A stretch of 64,000 nucleotides of DNA from Dasypus novemcinctus (lineage: Eukaryota; Chordata; Mammalia; Cingulata; Dasypodidae): NCBI RefSeq assembly GCF_030445035.2, contig NC_080701.1, forward strand, positions 17,018,798 to 17,082,797. The letters run 5' to 3'. The notes under the pieces are model-generated. The model did not search any database and was not told the origin of the DNA. It saw only the letters and a program-made list of their open reading frames with translations. The first letter of the stretch is position 1. Every line of letters starts with the position of its first letter. A program made the position numbers and the translations under genes. Shown one piece after another: positions 12,540-23,711 of this stretch.

Positions 12540-13150
12540 TCTTAGTCAATATCAAGTGTCTCTCGATTAATATGATTTATATGTCGATGACTGCAAGGAA
12601 GGGGAACTGCTGACCTCTTGTTCTAATGCTTAGAATCTCCCTGGACTCTGGAACAGGGAGTTTAAAATATTAATGCCTTGAATAGTAAATTAGAGCACAT
12701 AGCAAATGAGGTATGACCATAACAATTTTAATTAGTTTTAGGCACATTTTAATGATTGTTTGGCCATTAACTCCAGTAAACATAAAAAGCAGGGGGAAAA
12801 GATGTACGAGTTCCTTATTAGTCAGCTTTGTTTTAACTGAAGCTTTGCAAAGATGTATATCATTTTAATTTTGGTTCCAGAGGCTTTTATGTAAATTAAT
12901 TGCATTAGAGAATTGGCAAGAACATTTTATTCAATTTAGAACAGCCGCGATTATAAGCTTTACATTAATATAACAACAATTTAACAATGGCTGATAGATG
13001 GGCCATGGCCATGCAATTATCAAAAGTGAGCCACTCTCTTGATCTCTAATTAGGTCTATAAGCAAATAGAGTTTTGCCGGTACTAATTGCCATATTAAAG
13101 CTGGCAGTGAGGTAGCAAGCGAGCTTACGTTAAGGTAGTAAGCACAGGGT
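12540..13150. other. Enhancer-like AT-rich block (candidate conserved non-coding element)
   Basis: The block is free of repeats and dense in homeodomain-type TAAT cores: ttaattgcat near 12896, tacattaata at 12961-12970, tctaattagg at 13045-13054. It also has SOX-type sites (acaacaatttaacaatgg, 12973-12990) and an octamer-like atgcaattatc (13011-13021) beside an ccatggccat palindrome. This composition is typical of deeply conserved developmental enhancers. The call rests on composition only; I cannot show conservation from one sequence. Confidence 0.35.
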
Positions 13151-15339
13151 GCTGTATGCCCAAAGATTTTTCCACTTTCTGATTTAATCAGATATGTAAT
13201 TCAATTATATATGTTGTGGAAATAGACAGTTAAGTGAATTGGAAAGCTTTCTCCTCTTTGCTCAATACGGCCATATATCTTGTTAACTGCAGACATCAGT
13301 GCTTCCACTTGAAAGAATAAGTATTAGGTTAAATGTTCTCCACGCCCTTCTTACTGCCTGCTCAGACGCCTGTCCCCTAGCTAATAGCTGAGACTCAGTA
13401 CTTAGGTTATCTACTGCTACGAGCAGACAAATTTCGATGGAAGATGTACAATTCCTCCATGTTAGGAGGGATTAAAAAGCACTCAAAGGGGATTTGGAAG
13501 GCATTTGAACTCCAGGATAAATATTGTGGGACTGATTTTAAAGAACCCAGGGAATCCCTTTATTCCTTTCAGTCTTTGCCTAAAAGCTTAGCTCATTATA
13601 CAACGAAGATTATTTGTTTTATTCTTTGTTCCAGCTTATTCCAATGTGCACATCAATAACATATAAAAGGGGAAGGTATTTTAGTTTAGGCTTCAGCTGG
13701 TTGAGTTTAAACGAGATCTGGAAAAGGCAATTTTTCTTGTGAAGAGGCTATAAGAAGAGTGTCAACCCAGGAAGAAAAGGCCATGTAACTGTGGATTTCT
13801 AGAAGGAAACTGAGTTCTTTAAATGTTCTTTTATAGGCAAAATAAATCCTCCCTACCCCCATCCACAGCAGAAATTGAGACACGTCCATGGCAAACAATT
13901 TAATATAATCATATCAAGCAAGAATTTCAAATCTTTCACCAGATTTTTATCCATGCGAGTGAGCTTTAAGAAAAATAAGTCATCTGGGTCCCAAAAAAGC
14001 AAAATTTGGAAGCAGGAAATAATTATCTGTAAAAATTATATGAAATGTTCACGCCATTGTGCATAGAAAGAGGCACCTTGAAACATTTGAGGCAATTAAA
14101 AAAAAATTATTTTCCCTTTCCTGGGTGTAGGCTTCACTGCCACTGATAATTACTATTTATTCTGGGAAATTGCACGTGTTGGTGTTTGCATGCATTTGCA
14201 TTTTACTTAGTAGTTCCTTCATGGAACAGTACGAGGAAGAATATGTTTGCCTACACAGCTGAAGAAATCTCAAAGGAGGGTTGAACTCAGTATTTCGGTG
14301 TCAAACCTAGACTCAACTGTGCCACGTAAAATGACAAAGGACTTCTCTGCCCTATTCCTGAGGCTTGAAGTGTCAGGGACGAGCTACGACAAAACCCATG
14401 AAACCTGACATTCCGCCCCCAACCCCTGCTCCCATTTGTTACCTTGCCTTAATAATCAACCAAAAGCTGGATATCAACTGTCACAGCGCAGCTTAAAAGA
14501 AGGAAATGTTTGGGGCAGGGGGTGGGCTGCTTAGGGCAGAGAGCAAGGTTGAGAAGCTGAGTGCACTCAAGAGGGCATCCCAGCAAGGAACTTTCCCAGA
14601 ACTTGGCAATTCCCAGAAAGCAAGAACAGTTTTTCTCCTTTGTTCCATCCAATTACACGGGTCCTTCAGTAGATTCACTTGGACCTTGTTTGAGTGTGTC
14701 GTGGGGAAAAAAGTACAGAAACAGTAAAGGAAAGCACGGGCTTTCTGACAGCCTTTGGTCTCGCACACATGGAAAGTAAACCACATCTGTTGAGGGTCTG
14801 TCCAGGAAAACATCCAGATGCTAATGGCAGCAAAGCGATCTCCTGGCCATGCAGCTGGGAGAGGAAGGGGGAGCAGCTTCTGGGAGAATCATTCTAGCAG
14901 GTTCCACTGGAATGAGGTCTACTAAGGTCACCCTTTCAGGTGGTCGGGGAAGAGGGGGCCATTGTGTCCCTCTAGTTTATGTATCTCAGTACTTACGAAT
15001 GAACTTTGAATTTGTGTGTGTGTGTGTAGTAGAAAGGATATGATTTGGATCTAGTGCCATTCAAAGTGTCAATATCATTTTTGGGAAGGTTCAGCTATGA
15101 TAACTTTTCACAGAGTTATTGAGTTATTTTCATGGTGCAAGTGTGCGATGGAACTAGGAAAAAGCTCCCATCTTCTGCTGGGAGCAATTTGGTGTTTGGA
15201 ATTTCGATAACTTTGAAGCAGCAGTTCCTTTCATAATAACTAAGAAAGCACTTTCCTCATTCTTCATAATTTAATAATAAAAATAAACACATGCACTTTG
15301 GACTACCTACTACTGCATGCCGGAATCTTTTTACAAATA
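13151..15339. other. No recognised feature
   Basis: Unique sequence with ordinary AT content. A short (GT)n run lies at 15014-15028. Several overlapping frames of 60-106 codons at 14449-14897 occupy both strands of the same GC-richer stretch, with no motif and no shared structure. Confidence 0.5.
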
Positions 15340-15540
15340 TAATCTTTGTCAAATATAAAAATATGTATATGCATAGGTATATATGATATCTTCAATCCTC
15401 AAAATAGCACTGAAATGTTGATGTTAGCTCTACTTTAATGATAAGAAAATTGAGGTGGCAGGAGGGTAAATTGGGGTCCAAGGAAATGGTGAGGACAACA
15501 TTTGAACTCAGAGCTGGCTGATCCCCAAAAACATGGTCCT
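15340..15540 (-). mobile_element. Probable MIR fragment, antisense
   Basis: The segment 'atgataagaaaattgaggtg … acatttgaactcagagctgg' follows the antisense MIR core (…acagatgaggaaactgaggca… attcgaacccagg). Upstream 'tcttcaatcctcaaaatagc' fits the preceding part. Confidence 0.55.
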
Positions 15541-16879
15541 TCCTTCAAGCATGCTGCTTTATTGCTTAATATCTGGTGTGACTTGAGACATATTAGGTCC
15601 TTAAGAAGACTATGCTTGTAACAGTTTATAAATGTTGAAAATATTTTATCCTTCTTCCTTCTAGCAACTGAGTTGTTCTTACCCACAGGTAAGCAGAGGC
15701 AAAGGCAGTGATGTAAGGGGCACCAAGATGTGTGTCCTTCCCTCAAGCCTGCCAGGAAGTCTAAAAATCTAATATTCCAGTAGTCTAATATTCTAACACT
15801 ATAGCTTGGTAAGGTGTCAGTATGGATTATTGGAAATAACATTGTGCCAAAGGGTCAGAATAGCCAGGTCCTTGGGCTTCAGTCTCATTGTTGGTAGAAG
15901 GAAGATTCCAGACAAAAGTGGGCTTCAAATTTTGCTCTTATTATAGAGTTCAGTATGTAGGTGATATTATTTAAATGAAGGCTTCATGATTTCTTGTCGA
16001 GTTAATATATTAACTTCTCACAAACTAGCAAGACTAAAATCTGGATATTAATCTTTTGCCACCACAAACCCAACTGTTGCTTCTTAAGCAACTGAATGAT
16101 CAGGTTAGAACAGGTAAACGTTGAAGGAACAGTCAGTTGTCTGGGAGGTTAGTAGGATACTGTGGAGTGTAACCCTTCTCCCAGGGGAATATGTCATATC
16201 TGCAGGTGCCAAGAAGATGAAATACAGAACAGCAGAACAATATGTGGTTCAGTAACAATAGGGACATAAAGAAAAGAGAAATAGGCAATAAATACAGGCA
16301 TATACTTCGATATCGTACCTTGAAGTAGTCTTGCCTAGTAATGATATCCAGGGTTCCTAAAATTGCAGAGCTTTTGCTCTGAGCCTTGATTCCAGTTTTT
16401 ATTTAATTCTTCCTTGCTTGATGTTTGCTTACTTTCAAGTCCTTGACCTTTAGGTCAGTAGTAACTTGCATAGTCAGTAATCCCTGATGCTGGGAATCAG
16501 CCAGCAAGTCAGGAAGCCACTGACAATTGGAATGCTTGGCTTCATGCTTCCTGCTCTTGACTTGCATTAATACTTCAGAGTTCTAGAAAGGTCTTCTTCC
16601 CAAAATTTTATTGCCAATTTACTAGGCAAGAGATAGGCATCATTGGACTAAGGGTAAATGGCCATGTTTTTTCTTTTATTTTAATGCTCCTGCCCTTAAT
16701 TAAGAGTTTGGTTTTTCAGACCTTCATTTGTTACACTAAAATGGCTTTTGCAATTGGCTTTGTATCTCAGTTAGGTTGGTTGCCCCATTCCAGTCCAGAA
16801 AAGCAACCAATTAGTGTTAGTTTCTCTATGCCTCCCTACTTACTTGGAACAATTGCCCTATTTCTAATTGCTTAAGCAC
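15541..16879. other. No recognised feature
   Basis: Unique sequence; no repeat signature or coding character. Frames here are short (the longest, 15435-15842 minus, 135 codons, starts within the MIR) and have no motif. Confidence 0.5.
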
Positions 16880-17115
16880 AACTAATGCAATCCAGCAAGA
16901 TCATAGCTGGGCACTGCTAATGCACTTAGTGAAAAGATTATTCAATTTATTAAGCATTTGGCCCAATACAGCTCTCAACAAATGCATTTCGAGGATATGA
17001 CAGTCCTGGTGAGTGAGTTAAAGACTCATTATTTGGACTGCTAGTGTCCTTGCATGGAAACTGTGATTCTTGTCAAGTCCATTAGCCACTTTACAAAACA
17101 AGGGCTGTCATTTCA
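16880..17115. other. Candidate conserved non-coding island
   Basis: A repeat-free block with several AT-rich factor-like sites (attattcaatttattaagc, cattatttgg, ggctgtcatttcattaagc). The character is similar to the block at 12.5 kb but weaker. This is inference from composition. Confidence 0.25.
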
Positions 17116-17335
17116 TTAAGCTGCTCCACACATATCAACAGCTCCAGGGTGAATTCTGGTCACTTCTTGGCTATGTCACAATTCTTTCTGAAACCTGACT
17201 TTACCCAGCAGCCTACAAGGCTTCGTTGGAAAGAGACACTATAAGCCTAACTGACAAAGAAGCAAATGATTTACAAATCATAGATGGTTAAATTTATAAT
17301 TTTTTTGTTTTTGTTTTTAGTCTAATCTCAGTTTG

Positions 17336-17375
17336 TGAAAGAAAGAAAGAGAAAGAAAGAAAGAAAGAAAGAAAG

Positions 17376-17430
<55 letters not shown>

Positions 17431-17434
17431 AAAG
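17336..17434. repeat. (GAAA)n microsatellite
   Basis: About 100 bp of gaaa units, with gagaaa interruptions at roughly 17350 and 17376. It is a pure purine/pyrimidine tract that can form triplex DNA and is likely length-variable. Confidence 0.95.
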
Positions 17435-17599
17435 AGCCCCCAAATGATTGAAATTAGAGCATTAAGTGACCAAACCAGTCCATATTTCAGTTAAGGGCAA
17501 AAGAAGGACTGGAATTCAGAATTTCCACTTCCAATCCAGTGTTGTTTCTGAAATATCACACTGCCCTATGGTGGCCTGTATATTTTCATTTCATTAGTT

Positions 17600-17672
17600 C
17601 TCCATATATTTGGTAAATGTTTATTTAGATACTACTCCAGAGCTGGCATTCTGTCAGTGAACAAGACTAAGT
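17600..17672 (-). mobile_element. Short L2-like 3' end, antisense
   Basis: 'ggtaaatgtttatttagata' followed by 'ctggcattctgtcagtgaac' resembles the antisense L2 terminus (…atatttattgagc… ggcactgtgctagg… cagtgaacaaaac). Short and diverged. Confidence 0.45.
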
Positions 17673-17674
17673 GC

Positions 17675-18080
17675 TTCAACCAATCCAATGTCCACATAGA
17701 AGAGGTGGCATTGGATTGGGAAAAGTGGACATGGTGGACGATGGGTATGGGGAAAGGCAGGAAGAGATGAGAGGTGGAGGCGTCTTTGGGACATGGAGCT
17801 GCCCTGGATGGTGCTTCAGAGGTAATCACCGGACATTGTAAATCCTCACAGGGCCCACTGGATGGAATGGAGGAGAGTATGGGCCATGATGTGAACCATT
17901 GTCTATGAGGTGCAGAGGTGCCCAAAGATGTACTTACCAAATCCAATGGATGTGTCATGATGATGGGAACGAGTGTTGTTGGGTGGGGGAGAGGGGGGTG
18001 GGGGGGTGGGGTTGAATGGGACCTCACATATATATTTTTAATGTAATATTATTACAAAGTCAATTAAAAAAAAAAAAAAA
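17675..18080 (+). mobile_element. 5'-truncated L1 3' end, sense, with poly-A tail
   Basis: It is the sense-strand counterpart of the copy at 968-1375: same internal blocks, then a very G-rich tract (17976-18011, four runs of three or more G), the terminal 'gggacctcac…tttttaatgtaat', and a 15-nt A tail at 18066-18080. An 11-bp inverted pair (ccaatccaatg at 17680-17690, its complement at 17709-17719) sits at the 5' end. This may be a template-switch product of insertion. The 131-codon minus-strand frame across it is spurious. Confidence 0.75.
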
Positions 18081-20496
18081 GTTGAGTTACCAGCACACCT
18101 CCCCCACTGCCAGCCGTTTTGAGTGTTTGAGATTGGGTTATGTAGCTCTCAACTCTATGGATTACTGAGAGATCAGATTGAGAATGCTATTCACCCAGAG
18201 CAGCTAGCATATAAGGAGCTTGAGAATCCAAGATTAATGCAAAAGGATTTTTTAATAGTTTTACAAATTCTGGAAAACACGAGGAAACTTCAGCCAAGAG
18301 CTAATACGATCTGTTCTTCTAAGAAGGCTGTTTTCCCAGCATGAGCTCCCTCACGTTTTTACAAACATTAATCTTCTGAATACCTGAAAATGGAAGTGAA
18401 GGTGAGGTCAGCAGCGATCTTCTTCAGCAGATGAGGATATCAAAAAAGAACAGAAATGAACTGGACTCACCTACGTGCCCAGGATGCACATCTTAGCTTA
18501 GAGGAACGTGTGAATAAACAGCATGGCATTGATGTGTACTTCCATCTGTTCAAATTCCTCACTCTGGCTCAAAAACAGAAGAATGGGAAGAATTTCTGAG
18601 TTCTCACAAATCTAATCCTCTAGTTTCCTCAGTTTCTTTTGCACACTAACTGACCGCTATGACTTCCCCCAGAGAATGCACACAACTCTCTAAAAAGCTG
18701 CCCATTGTGGTTTCTACCAAGTCGTCATGCCTGGCAAGACACACCATACATTCAGGTCTCTTCCATGGGGTTCACAGTAGACAGGAAAGGAGTCATCAGG
18801 AAATGGTGGAACTGCTTGCTCCAGTTGGACCTCTGAGTTTCAAACTGCTCTGCCCCATTCAGGAAGGTGATTTTTCACATGAGCAAATGTCTTCTTCAGT
18901 GGACACTAGTTAACTCTACAGCATTTGTTCTACCCATCTCCAATGTTGAAACAGAAAGATGGCTTGAGGAATTACCCCTAGCTAGGGATATGTCATTGGC
19001 TCAGTCAGCTCAAAAGGATGAGTTTTCTGCTTTCTGTTGCTTAGAGTTGTTTGTTCCAAGATTGAGCCTACACTGGACTTGAGAATTCAGCCCTCATTCT
19101 TTCTAGAGGTGAGAATGGCAGTTAAAATTAGGGCGAGGCAGCCCAAGGATGTGAATAGAGACTGTGTTTAGTCTTCACCAGAAGTTAATATTACAGTATT
19201 ATAGTATTAATAGATGCAGGTCTGCTTTCAGGTGGTAGTATAATGACTTATGAATTCCATGACATGTCAGGATTTCTGTGTCAGTGGTTTGGGCAACTTA
19301 ATCTTTACCTCAGAGAATTATTGTGTACATTATATGATTAAGGTATTATAAACCCACTTGGAAAACTCTAAAGTCACTTAAACAGGTGTGGTGTAATTAT
19401 CTTTCTGAAATACCTTTTAGCAAAATACTAGAGGTTTAACTTGAATCACTTACATCATTTTGAGAAAGAGGCCAGAGAAGTGTGAGTAAAGTAGAGTAAA
19501 GTAAATGGATTCTGCTTGAAAAGATTTAGATCATGTCAATATACACAACTGGATGTAGGAAGCTGTCAACATGTAGACCATTGGTGAAGCAAATCAAGGT
19601 GGAGAGGGAGGGGGCATGACCACTTATTAATCCCATGAAGATCAGAAGATTGATGAGAAACTAATCTGGTGGTCTTTGAATTGTGCTTGTTAGAGAGCCC
19701 TCTCAGAGCCTCCATGGTATGGGCATAAGAGTGATGGAAGAATGGAGTGAAATAGAGGATAAACCCACAGAGTTCTGGGATTCCTCTGGCTTTATTAGAT
19801 AGCTCAACTTTATGAATTTTATGTATTGACCTGCCAATTTTGTTTCGATAGATAAGACTACTCATAAACTCAGGCAAAACTCAAAACTCTCTGTTTTAAC
19901 CCTTGTCTAAATACCTCCATTGACCACTATCTCACCGCCTCTTGGGCTCATTCTTTACATCTGTGGATAGCTTTGATGACTAGAAAATTGTCATCATAAT
20001 GAAAAGAAATCTCTTCCACTTTTCTTATTTTCATCCTTCTGGCACATTGCAAAAAATATCTAATCTTTGCAATAACTCTCCTTCTGATGACATGGTTTTC
20101 AAGTCTTTTCACTGGTCTGCTTTTTTCTAATATGGAGGCCTTATGGATAGATGCCTTAAAAATACAGTGTCCTGAATTGAAAACCATTCTTCTGATAACA
20201 TGAGACAAGATAGAATACTGTCCACCTTGATTTAAATGAATATTGGTAAATATTTGTAAACCAGAAATCCGTTGGAATCAGTTTGCCTTTTATGATATAG
20301 AAAAGATTGTGTCAAGCTCCTATTTCATAAATTTTTGGAAGATGTAATATCCTTCCCAAGAAGTCTGAAAAACTTCAGAGACTTCTATTTTCAGAGTCAT
20401 CCCTGGCTCTGAGGATCTACTTATTCTGAAATTGTTCAGTTGGAGAACTGTCACACAGTCTTTCCCTAATGTGAATGTTTTCCCCCCTAAGGTCTC
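18081..20496. other. 2.4 kb without a recognised repeat or gene
   Basis: Unique sequence. A MIR-like trace around 19280-19360 ('gggcaacttaatctttacct') is too weak to annotate. Short frames (60-103 codons) show no motif. Confidence 0.5.
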
Positions 20497-20903
20497 TTTA
20501 TTTATTTATTTTTAGTGTTACATTAAAAAATGAGGTTCCCATATACCCCCCACCCCCCTCACCCCACTCCTCCCATATCAACAACCTCTTTCATCATTGT
20601 GGCACATTCATGGCATTTGGTGAATACATTTTGGAGCACTGCTGCACCACATGGATAATAGTCTGTGTTGTAGTTTACACTCTCCCCCTGTCCATTCAGT
20701 GGGTTATGGCAGGATATACAATGTCCAGCATCTGTCCCTGCAATATCATTTAGGACAACTCCAAGTCCCGAAAATACCCCCACATCACATCTCTTCTTCC
20801 CTCTCCCTGCCCTCAGCAATTACCGTGGTCACTTTCTCCACATCAGTGCTACAGTTTCTTCCATTACTAGCCATAGTAGTTCCATAGTAGAATGTGAGTT
20901 TAA
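20497..20903 (-). mobile_element. 5'-truncated L1 3' end, antisense
   Basis: From the left: a T-rich tail, 'gttacattaaaaaatgaggt', the C-rich complement of the G tract (20545-20570), 'tcatcattgtggcacattca', 'ttttggagcactgctgcacc', 'gttatggcaggatatacaat', and on to 'ttccattactagccatagta'. It belongs with the copies at 37.1 and 52.8 kb and is a different subfamily from those at 1.0 and 17.7 kb. Frames on both strands (78-92 codons) are spurious. Confidence 0.8.
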
Positions 20904-22254
20904 TACCTTTATACTCTTTCTCTGAAATTCCATATCAAAATACAATATGTAGGATAATTTACTTGTATCAAATTTTGTTGATGACTTCAGTGAAATGGAG
21001 GGATTTACTTCAAATAATGCAAATTCCTTAAAAGGTTTTATGATTAAAACGCAGGCCCCTTGGCCATTTCTAGACCTTCAGCCTCTTTACCTCTTGCTCA
21101 GGCATCTTTCTTTCTCTTCTTTTCTTTACCCTCTTCCTCTCACCTATGTAACCACATCCCCTTAGTTTTCTTCTTTAGAGCAGTTGTGTTGTCTTTAACT
21201 CTTTTCACCAAACTAATGTATCTGATAATTCCGTTAAACCTTTGAAATTTGATTTGGAAGAACCCACAAAGTTAAAGCTCTGTTAAAGTGGTTTGCTCAG
21301 TTCTTATCTATGGATGGCACTATTTTTTTTTCATTATATTTTTATTAAAGAAGACTAAATATACATCGGACTTTTAAAATATTAAAAAATGTATATTATT
21401 TAGTATTTTTATTTGACAAATTAAGCATATGATTTAGCACAGAATTTTGCACATTCTGGGACACCCTATGGATAAACATGCCCAAGAAATGCAAAGCAGT
21501 CATATTTTCTAATTAGAATTTTCTTTCCCAGCCCCTGGCCATGTGTTGGTGATGGGATTAACTATAAGTGACAAATGGGAGGAAGTAATAGAGAAAAGGA
21601 ATCAAGAGATTGAATAATCCTCCAACTGAGTAGTTCAGCCATGACATAGCAGATCCCAGGACACCACCTCCATGGTTCCTGTGGAGCTGAGAAATAATAT
21701 TCATGGGCCCCTTTTTTATTCAGAATCAATTTTTCCAGACCTGAGGGAATAGCTACACACAGTCTTCAGCAGGAAAACCCAGGCACGTGTTGCACATCCT
21801 CCTTTTCATCATCACCAAGGGCTCAGTAGTAATTAAAGAGCCATTTGCATTGTTAAACTCCTCCAAAAGGAAGCACAGTCCTGAGCCTCATGATATAGAT
21901 GGACAGAGGCTAAGCACGATTCTGGTTTCCAAGATCAGAGACTTGTTATCTTCTTTGCAGGTTTAGTCAAGAGAGGAATAAAGGTGAGAATAGATCACTA
22001 GGAAGAAAAGTCCACTCAGGAAATGAAATTTAGAGAACAAAAGATTCCTAAATTAACAGCCCTGACAGTCCTCAAAAGGAAGGTCTCTCTTTCAGTGACC
22101 TGGGCTTACTCCCATTTTCGCGGCGCTCTCTGCTTCCAATGCTAAGCGCGTTGGGGCTGTCTAGTCTTCCATGACAGACAGTAAGAGCAAGAGATCCTGC
22201 TGAGCCCTGCAATATGGGGTTATTGATTCTTAGGGTTTCCATTCCATATGAAGG
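20904..22254. other. No recognised feature
   Basis: Unique sequence, partly AT-rich (21300-21440). 21780-21900 is repeat-free with moderate GC. Nothing coding is visible. Confidence 0.5.
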
Positions 22255-23050
22255 TTGAAGTGTCAAAGAGGTGACGACTTAATAAGGCAAATGAAAATCA
22301 CTGAAAGCAGTTGTTTATTTATAATTTGAAAAGAGCTTGCCTAGCTGTAAGTGATCTTTCTCTGTGGCAGTTCTATTTTCCTGGTGTTCCTCATGGGCAA
22401 CAAAGTCACCTGGGGGCCATGCTTGATGGACCACTGTGATACACAGAAGAAAATGACAACTTCGATGTGTGTCTCTTCAATCTCATTCTATTCAATTTCC
22501 ACTTCAACTTATTTTTAATTTACATATTTCGCAGTGTATTTATACACTTATGAATAAGTACATGTATGTACATATATACACAGAATGTATCTAAATACAT
22601 ATCTACGTAATACACACATTTTTATGTGTAGAGATGTTTTTTGAAGTTAGGAATCAATAGCAAAAGGTGAAGATCATATTCTAAAGGACTTATGGAGTCA
22701 TCAGCATCTGTTTATGTGAGGAATTGAGAAGACTATGGGGGGAAAAGTTCAACTTCCTTTGTGTCTGATAATGCAATAGAAACTAGAAGACAAATACTTA
22801 GGAATTAGCCTGGTTCTTTTCTTGCTTAAAGATTTGCATAGATATAAGAGCTCTTGCCAGTCATCTGCCAAGAAAGTCCCTTTCATAACAGTTTGAGAAG
22901 AACATCGTTTCTTGGGTGACCCAAGAAAATGGGACTTCTACAGAGAAAGATCATTAACAGCTAGGCAAGCTCTTTTTAAATGAGAAAGAAACAACTGATT
23001 CCAATGATTTTCTTCCTCTGCTTTAATAAGTTGTTACCTGTTTGGACCCG
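22255..23050. repeat. Long imperfect inverted repeat (arms about 130 bp, spacer about 530 bp)
   Basis: The left arm (about 22255-22390) matches the reverse complement of the right arm (about 22910-23050). The longest identical core is aagagcttgcctagctgt (22330-22347; complement near 22958-22975). Other matched blocks are aaaatca, cagttgttt and tgatctttctctgt. My hand alignment suggests roughly 80 percent identity with few gaps. It could be a DNA transposon with long terminal inverted repeats, or a local inverted duplication. I do not recognise a family. Confidence 0.7.
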
Positions 23051-23283
23051 CTCAATCTACGTATGGAACTGGAACCCTGAGAGTCAGAAAGTCCGTATGC
23101 TGAAGTCCTGAGACTTTTCCTATCACTGTACATAGTAGGAGACCAGAGTGCATAATGGACTGTTAAAGAGGCAAGCATTTTCTAAATATCCAGTTCTCTC
23201 CTAACTAGAGGTATAGCATGCTGCAATGACATCTAATTTTCAACTTGAAAGCTATTCATGATTGAGGCATAAAAGTCAGTTGA

Positions 23284-23698
23284 GGGAAGCAGACTTGGCC
23301 CAGTGGTTAGGGCATCCGCCTACCACATGGGAGGTCAGCGGTTCAAACCCCGGGCCTCCTTGACCCGTGTGGAGCTGGGCCACGTGCAGTGCTGAGTGTG
23401 CAAGGAGTGCCATGCCACGCAGGAGTGTCCCCCACATAGGGGAGCCCCATGCGCAAGGAGTGCGCCACGTAAGGAGAGCCGCCCAGCATGAAAGAAAGTG
23501 CAGCCTGCCCAGGAATGGCGCTGCACACATGGAGAGCTGACACAACAAGATGACGCAACAAAAAGAAACATAGATTCCTGTGCTGCTGACAACAACAGAA
23601 GCGGACAAAGAAGACACAGCAAATAGACACAGAGAACAGACAACTGGGATGGGGGAGAGAAGCGGAGAGAAATAAATAAATAAATAAATTTTTTTGAA
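23284..23698 (+). mobile_element. Full-length DAS SINE, sense
   Basis: The element starts with gggaagcagacttggcc and is flanked by a perfect 13-bp duplication, aaaagtcagttga, at 23271-23283 and 23699-23711. The tRNA-derived head has RNA polymerase III control boxes: A box tggcccagtgg (23296-23306) and B box ggttcaaaccc (23340-23350). The tail is (aata)n followed by T-rich sequence. About 415 bp long. Perfect duplications suggest a recent insertion. Minus-strand frames of 102-123 codons that overlap it are products of the repeat, not genes. Confidence 0.95.
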
Positions 23699-23711
23699 AA
23701 AAGTCAGTTGA

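Noticed and set aside
14449..14897. Cluster of six frames on both strands, perhaps an exon
   Set aside because: The frames overlap in different phases and on both strands, as expected from a GC-richer patch with few stops; no splice-site pair or motif singles one out.
17632..18027. Minus-strand frame of 131 codons with a proline/histidine-rich start
   Set aside because: It is the complement of the G-rich tract and body of an L1 3' end; related frames occur in the sister copy at 1.1-1.4 kb.
23284..23360. tRNA gene
   Set aside because: The A and B boxes belong to the tRNA-derived head of the DAS SINE; no cloverleaf with a full acceptor stem can be formed.
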